Source: JAKZVK01 sp965237575 (lineage in GTDB: Bacteria > Acidobacteriota > Terriglobia > Bryobacterales > UBA6623). From it: 64,000 nucleotides of DNA. The translations under genes and the position numbers were made by a program. Shown here piece by piece: positions 9,179 through 18,247 of the stretch. The stretch is taken from assembly GCA_965237575.1 (NCBI GenBank), contig CBDEGI010000004.1:1674001-1738000 (forward strand), in the 5' to 3' direction. The first letter of the stretch is position 1; each line of letters starts with the position of its first letter. Under the pieces are notes generated by a model. That model had not been told where the DNA came from, made no database searches, and worked only from the letters and a program-made list of their open reading frames with translations.

Positions 9179-9187
9179 TGATACAAT
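9179..9187 (+). promoter_or_regulatory. Extended -10 promoter candidate for the SDR gene
   Basis: TG-A-TACAAT fits an extended -10 element about 38 bases before the SDR start, giving a leader of about 30 bases. No good -35 hexamer is seen at 16-18 bases upstream. Confidence 0.4.
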
Positions 9188-9224
9188 CGGACCCCTGCAG
9201 AGGCACTTCGGGAGGAGATTCCAC

Positions 9225-9995
9225 TTGGCTGATAAAGAGTTCCCCGAGAGAGAGTTCACAGGAAAGGTTGCGCTGATTACCGGCGGGTCGCGCGGCATCG
9301 GGCGGGCGACGGCCGTCAAGCTGGCCCAGGAAGGCGCCGACATCGCCCTCAACTACCTCAGCCGCGACGCGGACGCCGAGGAAGCCAAGGCGCTCGTCGA
9401 AGCCGAGGGCCGACGCTGCGTGCTCGTCAAGGGCGACATATCGAAACCCGCGGACGTGGACGCCATGGTCGCCAAGACCCGCGACGCGCTCGGGCCGATC
9501 GGGCTGCTGCTGGCCAACGCCGGGTTGAGCATTCTCGAGTCGCACGAAGAGATCTCGTGGGAGACTTGGCGCAGGACCATGTCGGTCAACCTCGACGGGA
9601 CCTTCCTCAGCGTCATGGCCGTCAAGGACGAGATGCTTGCGAAGGGCTATGGCCGGATCGTGTGCATCTCGTCGGTGGCAGCGATCCGCCCGCGCAAGAT
9701 GCAAATCCACTACGCGGCAAGCAAGGCGGCGCTGCACGGGCTGGTGCGCTGCTGTGCCGACGCCTTCGCGCCCAACGTAAGGATCAACGGCATCGCGCCG
9801 GGCTTGATCGAGACCGAGATGGGCGCGTTGCTCGGTCCCGAACGCACGCAAGAGATCATCGCCGGGACGCCGCTTGCACGCCTCGGCCGTCCCGAAGAGA
9901 TCGCCAACACGGCGTACTTCATGCTGTCGGATCTATCGAGCTTCATGACCGGCCAGACGATCCCCATCAGCGGCGGCCGGGCGATGCTGGCTTGA
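9225..9995 (+). CDS. SDR-family oxidoreductase, 3-oxoacyl-ACP-reductase-like
   Basis: The protein has 256 residues. The NAD(P)-binding TGGSRGIG, the LANAG motif, the catalytic Ser in ISSVAAI and YAASK are all present, as in classical short-chain dehydrogenases. The C-terminus (RLGRPEEIANTAYFMLSD ... ITGQTI-like) is FabG-type. The start is TTG 9225, chosen because GGAGGAG at 9211-9217 is correctly spaced and the family begins just after it; the frame is open much further upstream without other support. The substrate is unknown: fatty-acid synthesis and other ketone reductions are both possible. Confidence 0.88.
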   Translation: MADKEFPEREFTGKVALITGGSRGIGRATAVKLAQEGADIALNYLSRDADAEEAKALVEAEGRRCVLVKGDISKPADVDAMVAKTRDALGPIGLLLANAGLSILESHEEISWETWRRTMSVNLDGTFLSVMAVKDEMLAKGYGRIVCISSVAAIRPRKMQIHYAASKAALHGLVRCCADAFAPNVRINGIAPGLIETEMGALLGPERTQEIIAGTPLARLGRPEEIANTAYFMLSDLSSFMTGQTIPISGGRAMLA

Positions 9996-10115
9996 CCGCC
10001 AGTGGTCAATGGTTCGTGGACCTGAGAACCGAGGAATCGGTGCAGTCAATCTCGTACGGGGCAAGCCTGGAGGCTTACGCCACAACTCGCGCCCACACTC
10101 ATTCTTCCTCTTGGC

Positions 10116-11420
10116 CTAAGCCGCCCGGCGCGCCCAGAGCCACACGGCGACCGGAATCGCAAACTCCAAGGCAACGAACCACAGGTTCTCTTGCATGTTC
10201 ATGTAGACGTGGTAGGAGAGGAAGATCGACCCCGATAAAGCCAGCCAGAACCACGCGCGGCGAAGAGCGGCGAACGGCAACACCCACGTCAGATACCACG
10301 GCGCCAGCATCGGCGTCGTCAGCAGAAAGGTCCCAAACAGCCACAGTCCCTGCCGGTGGAGGGCTTGCGCTGAGCCGTCGTCCTTGCGATAGAGAATCAG
10401 CGCTACGACCCCCACCGCCACCAACGGAAGCAACACCTCGGTGGCCCGGTGAATGGGCAGCAACCGGCCCAGCGCCGGGTTGAACGTCCACGAGGCGGCG
10501 TAGGCCTTCATGCCTTCCGGTGGATCGGAAGCGATCAGGACCAGCGCCGCCAGCGGCAGGAGTGCGCCGCGCACGCCGAGCCGCTTGAAGAACGCCGGCA
10601 CCAGCACCAACGGCGTCGGCTTGACCAGCACCGCCAGCGCCAGCGGGATCCTCCCCCAGCCGTCCGCGAACCGTACCGCCGCCACCACCAGGAAAACGAG
10701 AACCGCGTCGAGGTGGCCGGAGCCGGCGAACTCCTTGATCACCAGCGGACACCAGGCGTAGGCGACCAGCGGGAAGTCGTCCATGCCCAACCGGCGGCAG
10801 ATGCCCGCCAGCAGCCACACGACGCCCAGGTCGAAGGCCAGCATCAACAACTTGAAGACGACCACGCTGCCGGGACGGAGCGCGTGAGCCGCACGGAAGA
10901 CTCCTTGCGCGACCCAGGGGTAGGGAGAGGCGTGCTCGGGGTAGCCGATGTTGTCGGTGAGATCGCCCCAGCCGTCCCAGTTGGACCCCGCGTAGAGCTT
11001 CTCGTAGAGCCGGGGATGTTCCAACTCCACTTCATACTCGTCCAACTCCGCCGGGGCGACCTTCATCGGGTTGAGCCCGGCCGACCAGACGTGCCCCTCC
11101 CACAGATACCGCCAGATGTCGTCGTCGTAGAGCAGCAGCCGTTGGTAGGCGCCGGCTTCGAAGTCAAAGCCCGCCGGCACGAGCAGAAGGCGGAACAGGA
11201 TCGCCGCACCGAAGATCAGCCTGCGCTCCGGTGGACGCCGGACCGCAAGCCATAGCACTACCGCCCACAGCAGGGAGAGGGTCAGGAAGATCGTGAGGAA
11301 CAGCGTAAGGTCCGCACGGGAATGGTCCGAGCGGACCCACAGTGAGGCGACCGCGTAACCCAGGCCCGAGGCCGCGCAGAGCGCCCAGTAGGCGCGCCGC
11401 GACGGCCCCGGCGGGGTCAT
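10116..11420 (-). CDS. GT-C type polyprenol-phosphate glycosyltransferase, multi-pass membrane protein
   Basis: The protein has 434 residues with about ten hydrophobic helices. The first long loop holds YDDDIWRYLWEGHVWSAGLNP, the acidic motif and surroundings typical of GT-C mannosyltransferase-like enzymes that use lipid-linked sugars at the outer membrane face. HLDAVLVF and a lysine-proline helix (LAVLVKPTPLVLVPAF) are also usual for the family. Its start overlaps the stop of the small exported protein upstream by four bases, so the two are translationally coupled. Acceptor and sugar are not predictable. Confidence 0.75.
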   Translation of the reverse strand: MTPPGPSRRAYWALCAASGLGYAVASLWVRSDHSRADLTLFLTIFLTLSLLWAVVLWLAVRRPPERRLIFGAAILFRLLLVPAGFDFEAGAYQRLLLYDDDIWRYLWEGHVWSAGLNPMKVAPAELDEYEVELEHPRLYEKLYAGSNWDGWGDLTDNIGYPEHASPYPWVAQGVFRAAHALRPGSVVVFKLLMLAFDLGVVWLLAGICRRLGMDDFPLVAYAWCPLVIKEFAGSGHLDAVLVFLVVAAVRFADGWGRIPLALAVLVKPTPLVLVPAFFKRLGVRGALLPLAALVLIASDPPEGMKAYAASWTFNPALGRLLPIHRATEVLLPLVAVGVVALILYRKDDGSAQALHRQGLWLFGTFLLTTPMLAPWYLTWVLPFAALRRAWFWLALSGSIFLSYHVYMNMQENLWFVALEFAIPVAVWLWARRAA

Positions 11421-11824
11421 GTCGTACTTTTCTTTTTCTTCTTCTTCCTGACCTTGACCTCGGTGACGTCGCCTGTATCCACGCAGAACTTCAGTTTGAC
11501 CGATGCGTTGGCGGGGACCTTCGACAAGCCGCCGGTCTTGAGGTCCTTCTTTTTCACGCCGGGGACCCGAAACTTGGTGTCGTCGCCAATCAACACCGAG
11601 AACACGTCTTCCTGCCCCTTGACCCTCAGAAGGAAGGCCTGCCGATCGAGATCGATCTCTTCAATCTTGCCGTCGACCGAGGCGATCGGACAGCCTCCCG
11701 GCCCGATCTCGCCGGGTATAGGGCCGCCGGGCGTCTGGTCGCGGGGCATCTTGACCGATGCCGTGGCGACGGCGAGGGAGACGGTCACGAGGGCGGGTAC
11801 CACGAAATAGCGATAACGTTTCAT
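11417..11824 (-). CDS. Small exported protein with lysine-rich tail, function unknown
   Basis: The protein has 135 residues, starting at ATG 11824 with GGAGG five bases upstream (earlier in-frame starts are not supported). A signal peptide (~1-22) precedes a small domain that looks like beta-strands (KIEEIDLDRQAFLLRV, VFSVLIGDDTKF), reminiscent of DUF5666-like OB folds. The C-terminus is KVRKKKKKKSTT. It is the first gene of a pair with the glycosyltransferase (ATGA overlap). The A/T-rich lysine stretch should not be mistaken for a terminator. Confidence 0.6.
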   Translation of the reverse strand: MKRYRYFVVPALVTVSLAVATASVKMPRDQTPGGPIPGEIGPGGCPIASVDGKIEEIDLDRQAFLLRVKGQEDVFSVLIGDDTKFRVPGVKKKDLKTGGLSKVPANASVKLKFCVDTGDVTEVKVRKKKKKKSTT

Positions 11825-12218
11825 GCTACCTCCAGAATACGTCCAGAGTCTGTCAGACACAAGGCCTCGTGCAGAACGGACGGCGACCCCCCGCCGCTTG
11901 AATGTCGCTTCGGGAGCACCGGTACGGGGCCGCCCCATTCCCCATACTCATCCGTTCGCCAGGCAACGCCGTTTGGTCACGCTCCGATCTCCGCCAGATG
12001 ATCGGGTCGGGTGACAGGGATTGTGCCCCGGCACCCTCGCACACCACCGTCAAGCACGAAGCGTCGGCTTGGTAGGGCCGATCGGCCAGCGTCAAGGCTG
12101 AAGCCTGGCATCCCGACCGGACCTTTGCTAGGCGCCTCGGCAGGTGGGGCCTACCGCGTGAGTCCTCTTCGTGGTACCGTAACCCGCGTCCCGTACCGTT
12201 AGCAGTCCTGGAAATCTC
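11825..12218. other. Intergenic region between divergent genes
   Basis: This is a divergent spacer of ~390 bp between the small exported protein and the unknown gene at 12219. It must hold promoters for both, but I cannot point to convincing hexamers. No gene is seen. Confidence 0.4.
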
Positions 12219-13001
12219 ATGAGAACCATCGACTTCTCCCGCTCCTTCCTTCGCTTTCGCACCGACAACCTAAACAAGCCGTCGCGCACAACGAGCCACC
12301 AACCTCCGTACACGCTCAACAACTGTGTGATCTCCATCGAATGTCGTTGTCGTATCACCGACCGCGAAACCGACGCCGTGCAGCAATTCGTTCTCGGCGC
12401 CGGCTGCAAGACCGAGCGCGTAGGTGTCGAGCGTGACGTCTGGACGGAGCCGAATGGCGATTTCGTCCCGATCTTCGGCGATGACTCTTTCATGCACCTG
12501 AAGAGCTTTGCCCACACCGGCATTCAGGTGGACCTCTACCCGCCGGGAAGCGGCAAACAGCCTCTCCGGCAGACGGGAAATCGTGCTGAGTGTTTCGACG
12601 CGACGGGCGTCGATCTCGTCGAGTGCGAAGGAGAGCTACTCGATTCGGCGGAAGCGATCGTAGAAGCCTCGCTCGCCGCCGAACCGCTCGTCGCGGTCAC
12701 AAGACTCTCACAGGGACGCTACACAGCCGCGATCGAGTACCCCGTCAAGACCATGAACGCCAACGAACGGGACATGGTATATCAGACCGATACCGGTCCT
12801 GTACTTTTCCCCGACCTCTCGGCGGAGCCGGAGAACCTTCTGACGACGCTAGAGCTGGCGTACTCAGCGTTTAACTGTCCGGACTGGATCGAGTTCATCG
12901 TCCGCGTCCCCACCGCCATAAGCGAGGACCTAAGCGTGTTTCATTACTCGAAGCCCGTCCGTATGGATGCCAAAAACCAGGTGATCCGACGGCTTGGTTG
13001 A
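12219..13001 (+). CDS. Protein of unknown function
   Basis: The 260-residue product is not recognised. The composition is that of a soluble mixed alpha/beta protein, with no signal peptide or membrane helix. Several cysteines lie early (NNCVISIECRCRI, GAGCKTERVG). Acidic stretches and YPVKTMNANERDMVYQTDTGPVLFPD are other landmarks. GGAAA lies about six bases before the ATG. It has no operon partner: the nearest genes are divergent (11824) or convergent (13199). The codon pattern looks like real coding sequence, but function and family are open. Confidence 0.55.
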   Translation: MRTIDFSRSFLRFRTDNLNKPSRTTSHQPPYTLNNCVISIECRCRITDRETDAVQQFVLGAGCKTERVGVERDVWTEPNGDFVPIFGDDSFMHLKSFAHTGIQVDLYPPGSGKQPLRQTGNRAECFDATGVDLVECEGELLDSAEAIVEASLAAEPLVAVTRLSQGRYTAAIEYPVKTMNANERDMVYQTDTGPVLFPDLSAEPENLLTTLELAYSAFNCPDWIEFIVRVPTAISEDLSVFHYSKPVRMDAKNQVIRRLG

Positions 13002-13108
13002 GACGCTAGAAACGAATCCAGGAAGTCTTGGCGCCCGTTACTTCGGAGCCAACAGTCTCGCCATCAAGAAGGCGTCCGCGTTCGGGAAGTCACTCTCTGA
13101 AACACCCT

Positions 13109-13172
13109 CGATGAGAAGATGACACGGTGCTCGTCGCCTTCGATGAGAAGATGACACGGTGCTCGTCGCCTT
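13109..13172. repeat. Perfect tandem duplication of a 32-bp unit
   Basis: The unit beginning CGATGAGAAGATGACACGG occurs at 13109-13140 and again at 13141-13172 without change. There are only two copies and no spacer, so it is a tandem duplication and not a CRISPR. It lies between convergent genes. Confidence 0.9.
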
Positions 13173-13198
13173 CGAGCCGGTCGGTCGTCCGAATGATC

Positions 13199-14149
13199 TC
13201 ATTCAGGGCTGAAGCGGAGGACGCGGTTGGGGCGGGTGCCGGTGAGTAGCTCTCCCTCACCGTTAACACTGACGGAGTGAGTTCCGGTTGAGTCGACGAG
13301 GCCGAGGATCTTACCGGTGTTCCGATCTAGCTGCATGAGCCAGCCGGGTGAGCCGTTGACCTGATCGAGTCGATGGGACCCTAGCCAGACAGTGCTGCCG
13401 TCAAGAAACAGGGAGTAGGTCTTGCCAAGGCCGTCCCATTCGTCGATGTAGCCGCCTTGACGGGTAAAGCGTTGGATGCGGCCGTTCTCGCGGTCGCCAA
13501 CGTAGATGACTCCGCGCTCGTCTACGACGATGGAGTGCGGGAGGTTGAATCTGGCGGGGCCTGTTCCGGGACGTCCCCAGGAGCGGAGGCGTTCGCCCGC
13601 CGGGCTGTATTCGAGAATACGTGCATTGCCGTAGCCGTCGGCGACGAGCAGGTTGCCATCCGCGGCGAAAGCGATATCGGTGGCGCCTCGAAAAGGGCTT
13701 TTCTTGTCGGGCATCTCGCCAACGTCGATGTGCAGGAGTTGTTCGCCCTGGGGGCTGAACTTATAGACATGGGAGCTGCCGGCATCGACGGTCCAGACGT
13801 TGCCGCTCGGATCGACCCGGATGCTGTGGGGAATCATGTACAATCCCGCGCCCCAGGAACGCTGGATGCGGCCTTGCCGATCTACCGCGAGAACGGGATC
13901 GGCGTCGGGCCCACGCTGAAGGACGTAGGTGATGCCGTCGGGACCCGCGGCAACCGAGGAGACCATCTCGACGGCCCAGGCGGCATTGGGTGGCTTCAGG
14001 GGAAGTTCACCACGCGTGAAGTCGAGGCGTGGGGCGTCTTCGATTCGCTTGAGGAGCTCGACTGTGTTGCTTGCCGCTTGGGCGTCAGTGCGCTGGGCTT
14101 GCGCTAGCGGGAGGTGGAGAAGGAAAAGAAGAAGCCAGACCCGGCGCAT
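13199..14149 (-). CDS. Secreted NHL-repeat beta-propeller protein
   Basis: The protein has 316 residues from ATG 14149 and starts with a signal peptide (MRRVWLLLFLLHLPLAQAQ). Six NHL-type blades follow, with repeated patterns such as PHSIRVDPSGNVWTVDAGSSHVYKF and PHSIVVDERGVIYVGDREN (only landmarks given). Such propellers act as exported binding scaffolds or as lyases related to peptidylamidoglycolate lyase and SMP-30. No catalytic set is clear. The frame is open further upstream, but the signal peptide fixes the likely start. No Shine-Dalgarno is seen; TATACT lies just upstream. Confidence 0.72.
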   Translation of the reverse strand: MRRVWLLLFLLHLPLAQAQRTDAQAASNTVELLKRIEDAPRLDFTRGELPLKPPNAAWAVEMVSSVAAGPDGITYVLQRGPDADPVLAVDRQGRIQRSWGAGLYMIPHSIRVDPSGNVWTVDAGSSHVYKFSPQGEQLLHIDVGEMPDKKSPFRGATDIAFAADGNLLVADGYGNARILEYSPAGERLRSWGRPGTGPARFNLPHSIVVDERGVIYVGDRENGRIQRFTRQGGYIDEWDGLGKTYSLFLDGSTVWLGSHRLDQVNGSPGWLMQLDRNTGKILGLVDSTGTHSVSVNGEGELLTGTRPNRVLRFSPE

Positions 14150-14342
14150 CGGGGAACAGTATAAACCAGGATTTCCGTTTTGGCCATCGCGGAGCGGATA
14201 GGATAGCCGAGCCATAGGCTGTGCTACTACGCTCTTCGCGCTGTTTTCACGTTCGATCCTTATCTCTCCGCCGGTTCGGCCTTCGGATCGGGTCGTCCGG
14301 CATACTGGCACCATTCGAGACCTGACCCTCTAGAATCGCACC

Positions 14343-14560
14343 ACCGCGGCATAGCTGGTGATAACAACCGATCCGTCCATCAGACAGATTGTTTTCTTCC
14401 ATGGCGCTGCCCCACGGCGGTTCGGGACCGCCCCAACGACGTTCCGGTGCGCTGCAGCGGGTGTAAACTCATGCGTTCCGGATATCTCGCCACTTATGTG
14501 TGGCCGGTGTCCTATGTGGTTCGTCCCAAGGGACTTAGTCCTGCTCGCGGTCGCAATGTG
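14343..14560 (-). repeat. Dispersed 3'-trailer element, copy 2 (solo)
   Basis: The plus strand reads TGGTGATAACAACCGATCC, CAGACAGATT, GCGCTGCAGC, CCGGATATCTCGCC and GGGACTTAGTCCTGCTCGCG in that order. The same blocks occur at 15645-15850 and 21036-21180. The right end (CCTGCTCGCGGTCGC) matches the last codons of the propeller gene at 15831, so this copy seems to be the 3' remnant of a lost paralogue. The stretch 14150-14813 otherwise holds no gene that I can support. Confidence 0.55.
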
Positions 14561-14813
14561 TGGTGCGGGGGTTGCAAGCCTTGCCATGGGAAGGCCCCGT
14601 TAGCCGGCCTAGCTGAGGGTCACTGTCTCGTGGAGCCGACAGCTCGCTAGGGGTGCATGCCACAGTCTTGGCCTGCGGCTGCGGCCCAGCGCTTGAGTTC
14701 GCGAGTACGGGATCGGCTCACGGATCGATTCGCGGTGAGTCGTCAACCCGGATCATCGGTTGGTGCGGCTGCTTGCGGCGATCCGTTCTGACCTGAGGCG
14801 GCAGCACTGAAGT

Positions 14814-15548
14814 TCAGGGGGCGTGAGAGCGTGCAAGCCGTGCAGTGAAGGCGTCGAGGCGATTCGGCTCATGGCAACTCATGCAGCCTACCTTCACTGG
14901 TTTGTCTGAGGCTGGGTTGGCCGCAACAGCGCCGGCGGGGGACTCATAGGGTGTGCTTGCCAGCGTTTGCACAACCCGCCCGGCATAGGAGCGGGCGCGG
15001 TCGGCGTCGCCGAGGCGCTGTGCTAAGTGCGCAACTCCGCCCAGTACCTCGCCGCGATGATGCACCGGCATCTTGTCGAATGTCTCCTTCTGCGCCTGCT
15101 CAAGTTGCAGATAGCTGTTGAGTCCTCGCTGCCATACCCGCCGTCGATCCTTCTCGGGAATGCGGTCCCCAACGGTTGTCGCCATGCCACCGCTGATCGC
15201 CAGATAGGCGATATTCCCGTCGGGCTGTATCGCTAGAGAGCGGTCAAACAGCCGGTTTGAGCTAGCGAAGAGCCGCTCATACTCAGCGGCTCGGCCCACC
15301 TCGGCCGCTCTCACCGCCAAGTAGATATCAGCCGAGGCTCTCCAGGCCAAAGCTCTGGGATCGTCGGGCGTCTCCGCCAGGATATAGTCGAGCTTCGCGA
15401 CGCCGCGGTTGAAATCGTCCATCGAGTCCGCCAGAAAGCCCGCGAACAGATCCTCGCGAACCCAGATGGAAATGGGAACTCCTTCAGGACGTTCCTGCGG
15501 CAAGGCGGCGATCGCGAGTAGGAAACCCAACGCTGTGATCCGAAGCAC
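14814..15548 (-). CDS. Exported helical protein with C-terminal CxxCH haem motif
   Basis: Starting at GTG 15548, the protein has 244 residues. A hydrophobic N-terminus (LRITALGFLLAIAALPQ) suggests export. The middle is helical and TPR-like (RALAWRASADIYLAVRAAEVGRAAEYERLF). Near the C-terminus VGCMSCHEPN gives one CxxCH c-type haem attachment site. A single-haem site after a helical domain suggests a periplasmic electron-transfer or haem-carrier role; this is inference. The frame is open upstream to 15692, but that part overlaps the dispersed element. Confidence 0.6.
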   Translation of the reverse strand: MLRITALGFLLAIAALPQERPEGVPISIWVREDLFAGFLADSMDDFNRGVAKLDYILAETPDDPRALAWRASADIYLAVRAAEVGRAAEYERLFASSNRLFDRSLAIQPDGNIAYLAISGGMATTVGDRIPEKDRRRVWQRGLNSYLQLEQAQKETFDKMPVHHRGEVLGGVAHLAQRLGDADRARSYAGRVVQTLASTPYESPAGAVAANPASDKPVKVGCMSCHEPNRLDAFTARLARSHAP

Positions 15549-15644
15549 CCGGATAGAGTACCATAGGCCCGCTGGTAGAACCACGCGCCCTCCACTCTCG
15601 AGAATGTCGGCTCGCGCACCTCCGGTCCGATTCTTCACCGAAAC

Positions 15645-15830
15645 GATAGCTGTCACGAACAACCGATCCGTTGAACGATCCGATCGCAGCACGGACGGGC
15701 CGCTGATTCAGCTCGGGTTTCGACTCGGTAGATGAGGGTCTGAGGCGCTGCAGGTTGCGGAAGCTCATGCGAGCCCGATTTCACGACATCTATCCGCGGA
15801 CGAGGGTCTATGTAGTTCATTTCGGGGTAC
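15645..15830 (-). repeat. Dispersed 3'-trailer element, copy 3 (attached to a propeller gene)
   Basis: Directly downstream of the propeller stop at 15831, the plus strand shows AACAACCGATCCGT, GGCGCTGCAGG, AGCTCATGCG and the ACTTAGCCCTGCTCGCGG junction, collinear with copy 2. This copy shows the natural position of the element: the 3' flank of a propeller gene. Confidence 0.5.
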
Positions 15831-17621
15831 TTAGCCCTGCTCGCGGTCGCGGAACTCGGCGAACCAGTTCTGGACGACGCGGATGACTGTAGGGTCATCA
15901 ACCTCCATAAGTTCCCTGAGGACAAACCGCTGCCCGTCGGCTGAGACGTCGTAGTACTGCACGGTCGGAGAGTTTAAGCCCTCGGATTCAAAGAGCTCCC
16001 TCGGCGAGCCCATTGAAAAGTTCGGCATGGTCGTCACATCAACGGCCAGCAGCGTGCGATCTGCAACGTAAAACAACTCCTTCCCGTCGCGACGCCAGCG
16101 TGGTTGGCCGCCACCGTTGCTCGACACCAGCCGCTTGCCGCCCCCTCCAGGAAATCGCTGGACGTATACCTCGTATCTGCCCGATTCATCCGAGACGTAA
16201 GCCACAAAATGGCCGTCCGGGGACAAATTCGCTGCAAGTTCGCGAAACGGCGTCTGCAAGAACGGAACCGCTTCAAAGCCGCTGTTGTCGTCCTTGCGCT
16301 GGAGATACCAAAGGTCATCCCCCGTCTTTGGGTCGTTCCGATGGTACAGAATGTATCTTCCGTCCGACGACCAGTCGGATACCAATTCGTGCCCACGCGT
16401 AGCCACCAGGGCTTTCGCCTCACCACTGCCATCGGCGCGCCTGACAAAGATATCGGCGTTCCCCTGGCGATTGGACGAGAATGCGACCTGATCTCCCGCA
16501 GGGGACCACACTGGGCGGTGTTCCAAAGCTCCATCGAAGGTCAAACGAGTCGCGATCGGGCGGTTAGCATCGTGGATCCAGATATCGAAATTACCGTTCT
16601 CCAAGCCGACGGCAGCTACGAGGAGGCCGTCGGGTGACAAAGCCGGGTCGAAAACGTTTTCGTGTGGTTGGCCGATCACCAGCAGTTTCCTGCCGCTGCG
16701 GTCTCGCCAGACGAGTTGCCGTCTGACCGCAGGTTGGTCGAGGTACGCTAAAGTCCCATCGGCCGAGACACTGGGGTACAGCAGATTCTGTCCAACAGGA
16801 ACAAGGAAGGGCTCGCCGGTAGGTCTCAGCGTTTCGATTGAAAACGGCAAGGCCAAAAGTGGACCCGTCCACCCCGTTTTGTACAAAATATGGCCACTCG
16901 GGGAATAGACAGGGCCTGGGCGGTTGGGATTACCGACCCGCGTAGAAAGGCCACGTACCAAGATCTCCTGTTTGCTCGTGTCGAGGTTTCGCATTGTAAT
17001 CTGCCCTTGGTTTATGAACAGGAGGATTCGCCTACCGTCCTCAAGGGGCAGAAAATGAGGGGACCATTGTGGCCTTCCAGTTTTTTCCGACTTCTCAGGC
17101 TCGATCAAGAGGCTGGGCTTGCCCCCAGAGGCGGGGAGTTCATACAACAGGCCCCCTGGGCCCGCCGCCTTGACAACGATGGAGTTGCCGTCCGGGCTCC
17201 ACGCGCCAGCCACAAGCATGAGCCGGTCTTGACACAGCACGATGGCTGGCCCCCCGAGGACCGAAACCTTCTTCAGCACTGCTCCCACCTTGCCGGCCTC
17301 TGCACGCACAAAGAAACCGATAAAATCGCTTCCCGGAGCCCAAAACGGCCATAGAGCACCCTCGGTGCCATCGAGTTCTCGGGGCTGCTCCCGATCGAGA
17401 TCCTGAACCCACAATTTGCCTCCCCGGGAAATCCTCATGCTGCGTAAAGCACCAGTCAGGTAGACGATATGCCGGCCGTTGGGTGAGATCACCGGGGCCC
17501 AGACATCATTCCCAGGCGCAAACGCAAACCTAGTAAGCGCAGCTTGCCGCTCTGGCTGGCGCGGGCGCCGTTGCTGCCACACGATGACCCCCACGGCCAC
17601 CGCAAACAGTACTGACACCAC
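15831..17621 (-). CDS. Propeller (C-terminal) half of a kinase-propeller gene split by MITEs
   Basis: The 596 residues begin with a transmembrane helix (VLFAVAVGVIVW) and continue as a PD40/TolB-like propeller ending in QNWFAEFRDREQG. Upstream, the reading frame stays open and coding-like (ILKAAPPGAHSTARAST) to 17709, exactly where an inverted-repeat element begins. The kinase gene at 18248-19314 stops just after the other end of two such elements, and the frames join in phase (KSTI / STILKAAPP). So this is the sensor half of a former Ser/Thr kinase receptor. Expression would need an internal start (GTG 17621 is possible). It is probably a pseudogene half unless transcribed from within the MITE. 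Confidence 0.75.
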   Translation of the reverse strand: MVSVLFAVAVGVIVWQQRRPRQPERQAALTRFAFAPGNDVWAPVISPNGRHIVYLTGALRSMRISRGGKLWVQDLDREQPRELDGTEGALWPFWAPGSDFIGFFVRAEAGKVGAVLKKVSVLGGPAIVLCQDRLMLVAGAWSPDGNSIVVKAAGPGGLLYELPASGGKPSLLIEPEKSEKTGRPQWSPHFLPLEDGRRILLFINQGQITMRNLDTSKQEILVRGLSTRVGNPNRPGPVYSPSGHILYKTGWTGPLLALPFSIETLRPTGEPFLVPVGQNLLYPSVSADGTLAYLDQPAVRRQLVWRDRSGRKLLVIGQPHENVFDPALSPDGLLVAAVGLENGNFDIWIHDANRPIATRLTFDGALEHRPVWSPAGDQVAFSSNRQGNADIFVRRADGSGEAKALVATRGHELVSDWSSDGRYILYHRNDPKTGDDLWYLQRKDDNSGFEAVPFLQTPFRELAANLSPDGHFVAYVSDESGRYEVYVQRFPGGGGKRLVSSNGGGQPRWRRDGKELFYVADRTLLAVDVTTMPNFSMGSPRELFESEGLNSPTVQYYDVSADGQRFVLRELMEVDDPTVIRVVQNWFAEFRDREQG

Positions 17622-17710
17622 GACCGTCGCGAATCGAAAAGACGGTACCGCCGTTGAAGCTCGTGCGGTCGAGTGAGCCCCTGGCGGCGCGGCCTTCAGA
17701 ATCGTCGATA

Positions 17711-17982
17711 TGGGGTATCCACTTGACTCAGGTAGCCCCTAGGCGTTGTGGTTTGGTCGATCCATGGACGCCAGCACACTGCACCCAGAATGCACCCTGG
17801 GGCGCCAGACGCCGGTCTGCAGGCAATTGGGCCACGAGGCTGCGTTTCGGGCCGATCAAGGATTACGCACGCGCCATGGCCATCGCAGGCTTGGAAACGT
17901 GGTGCTATCGGCAAGCCTTTCCGGGGGCCGCCAATGGCCAACCACAGTATGTTGTGGTCACCTGAGTCAAATGGATACCCCA
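17711..17982. mobile_element. MITE family A, copy 1 (272 bp)
   Basis: The terminal inverted repeats begin TGGGGTATCCACTTGACTC on the left, and the right end reads in reverse the same with one change within 23 bases. The interior carries no transposase. The target copies are ATCGTCGAT at 17701-17709 and TTCGTCGAT at 17984-17992. The element is open in several frames on both strands, so short 'proteins' here are not evidence of genes. An inverted, nearly identical copy of the same length lies at 21214-21485. Confidence 0.88.
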
Positions 17983-17993
17983 CTTCGTCGATA

Positions 17994-18247
17994 ATGGGGT
18001 ATGCACTTGACTCCCGAAGCCCCAAGGTCTAGTATCCGGGCTCTGGAGGACCATTCGCGCACGCTGGGGGAGTTTCAAGAGCGCTTCGCCTTCAGGTTTC
18101 AAATTCAACCGCTGCCGTCCCCCCGCGGGGCGCAATGAGCGGCGGCTGTAGGACCCACGACCGCTGCCCGATGGCCCCTCGAGGGTGCGGTCGCCGCAGT
18201 CGCCGACCACAAGGTGTGGGGTCGTCGGGAGTTAAGTGCATACCCCG
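17994..18247. mobile_element. MITE family B, copy 1 (~253 bp)
   Basis: The ends are TGGGGTATGCACTTGACTCC and, reversed, GGGGTATGCACTTAACTCC. The interior contains CCCCGCGGGG and no transposase. It is flanked by TTCGTCGAT (17984-17992) and ATCGTCGAT (18248-18256). It sits head to tail with the family A element at the same target. Further copies are at 46591-46843 and 55542-55794. Confidence 0.88.

Noticed and set aside
9557..10483. A 308-codon plus-strand frame past the SDR gene
   Set aside because: It begins inside the SDR gene in another frame and runs over the antisense of the glycosyltransferase.
11425..11450. T-run as a terminator
   Set aside because: On the coding strand it is the lysine-rich C-terminus of the small exported protein, with no hairpin before it.
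13109..13172. Possible CRISPR
   Set aside because: There are only two directly abutting 32-bp copies, with no spacers.
17654..18210. Several identical ~80-110 residue open frames seen here and at 21213-21575
   Set aside because: They are conserved only because the MITE copies are nearly identical; the element is stop-poor in many frames.
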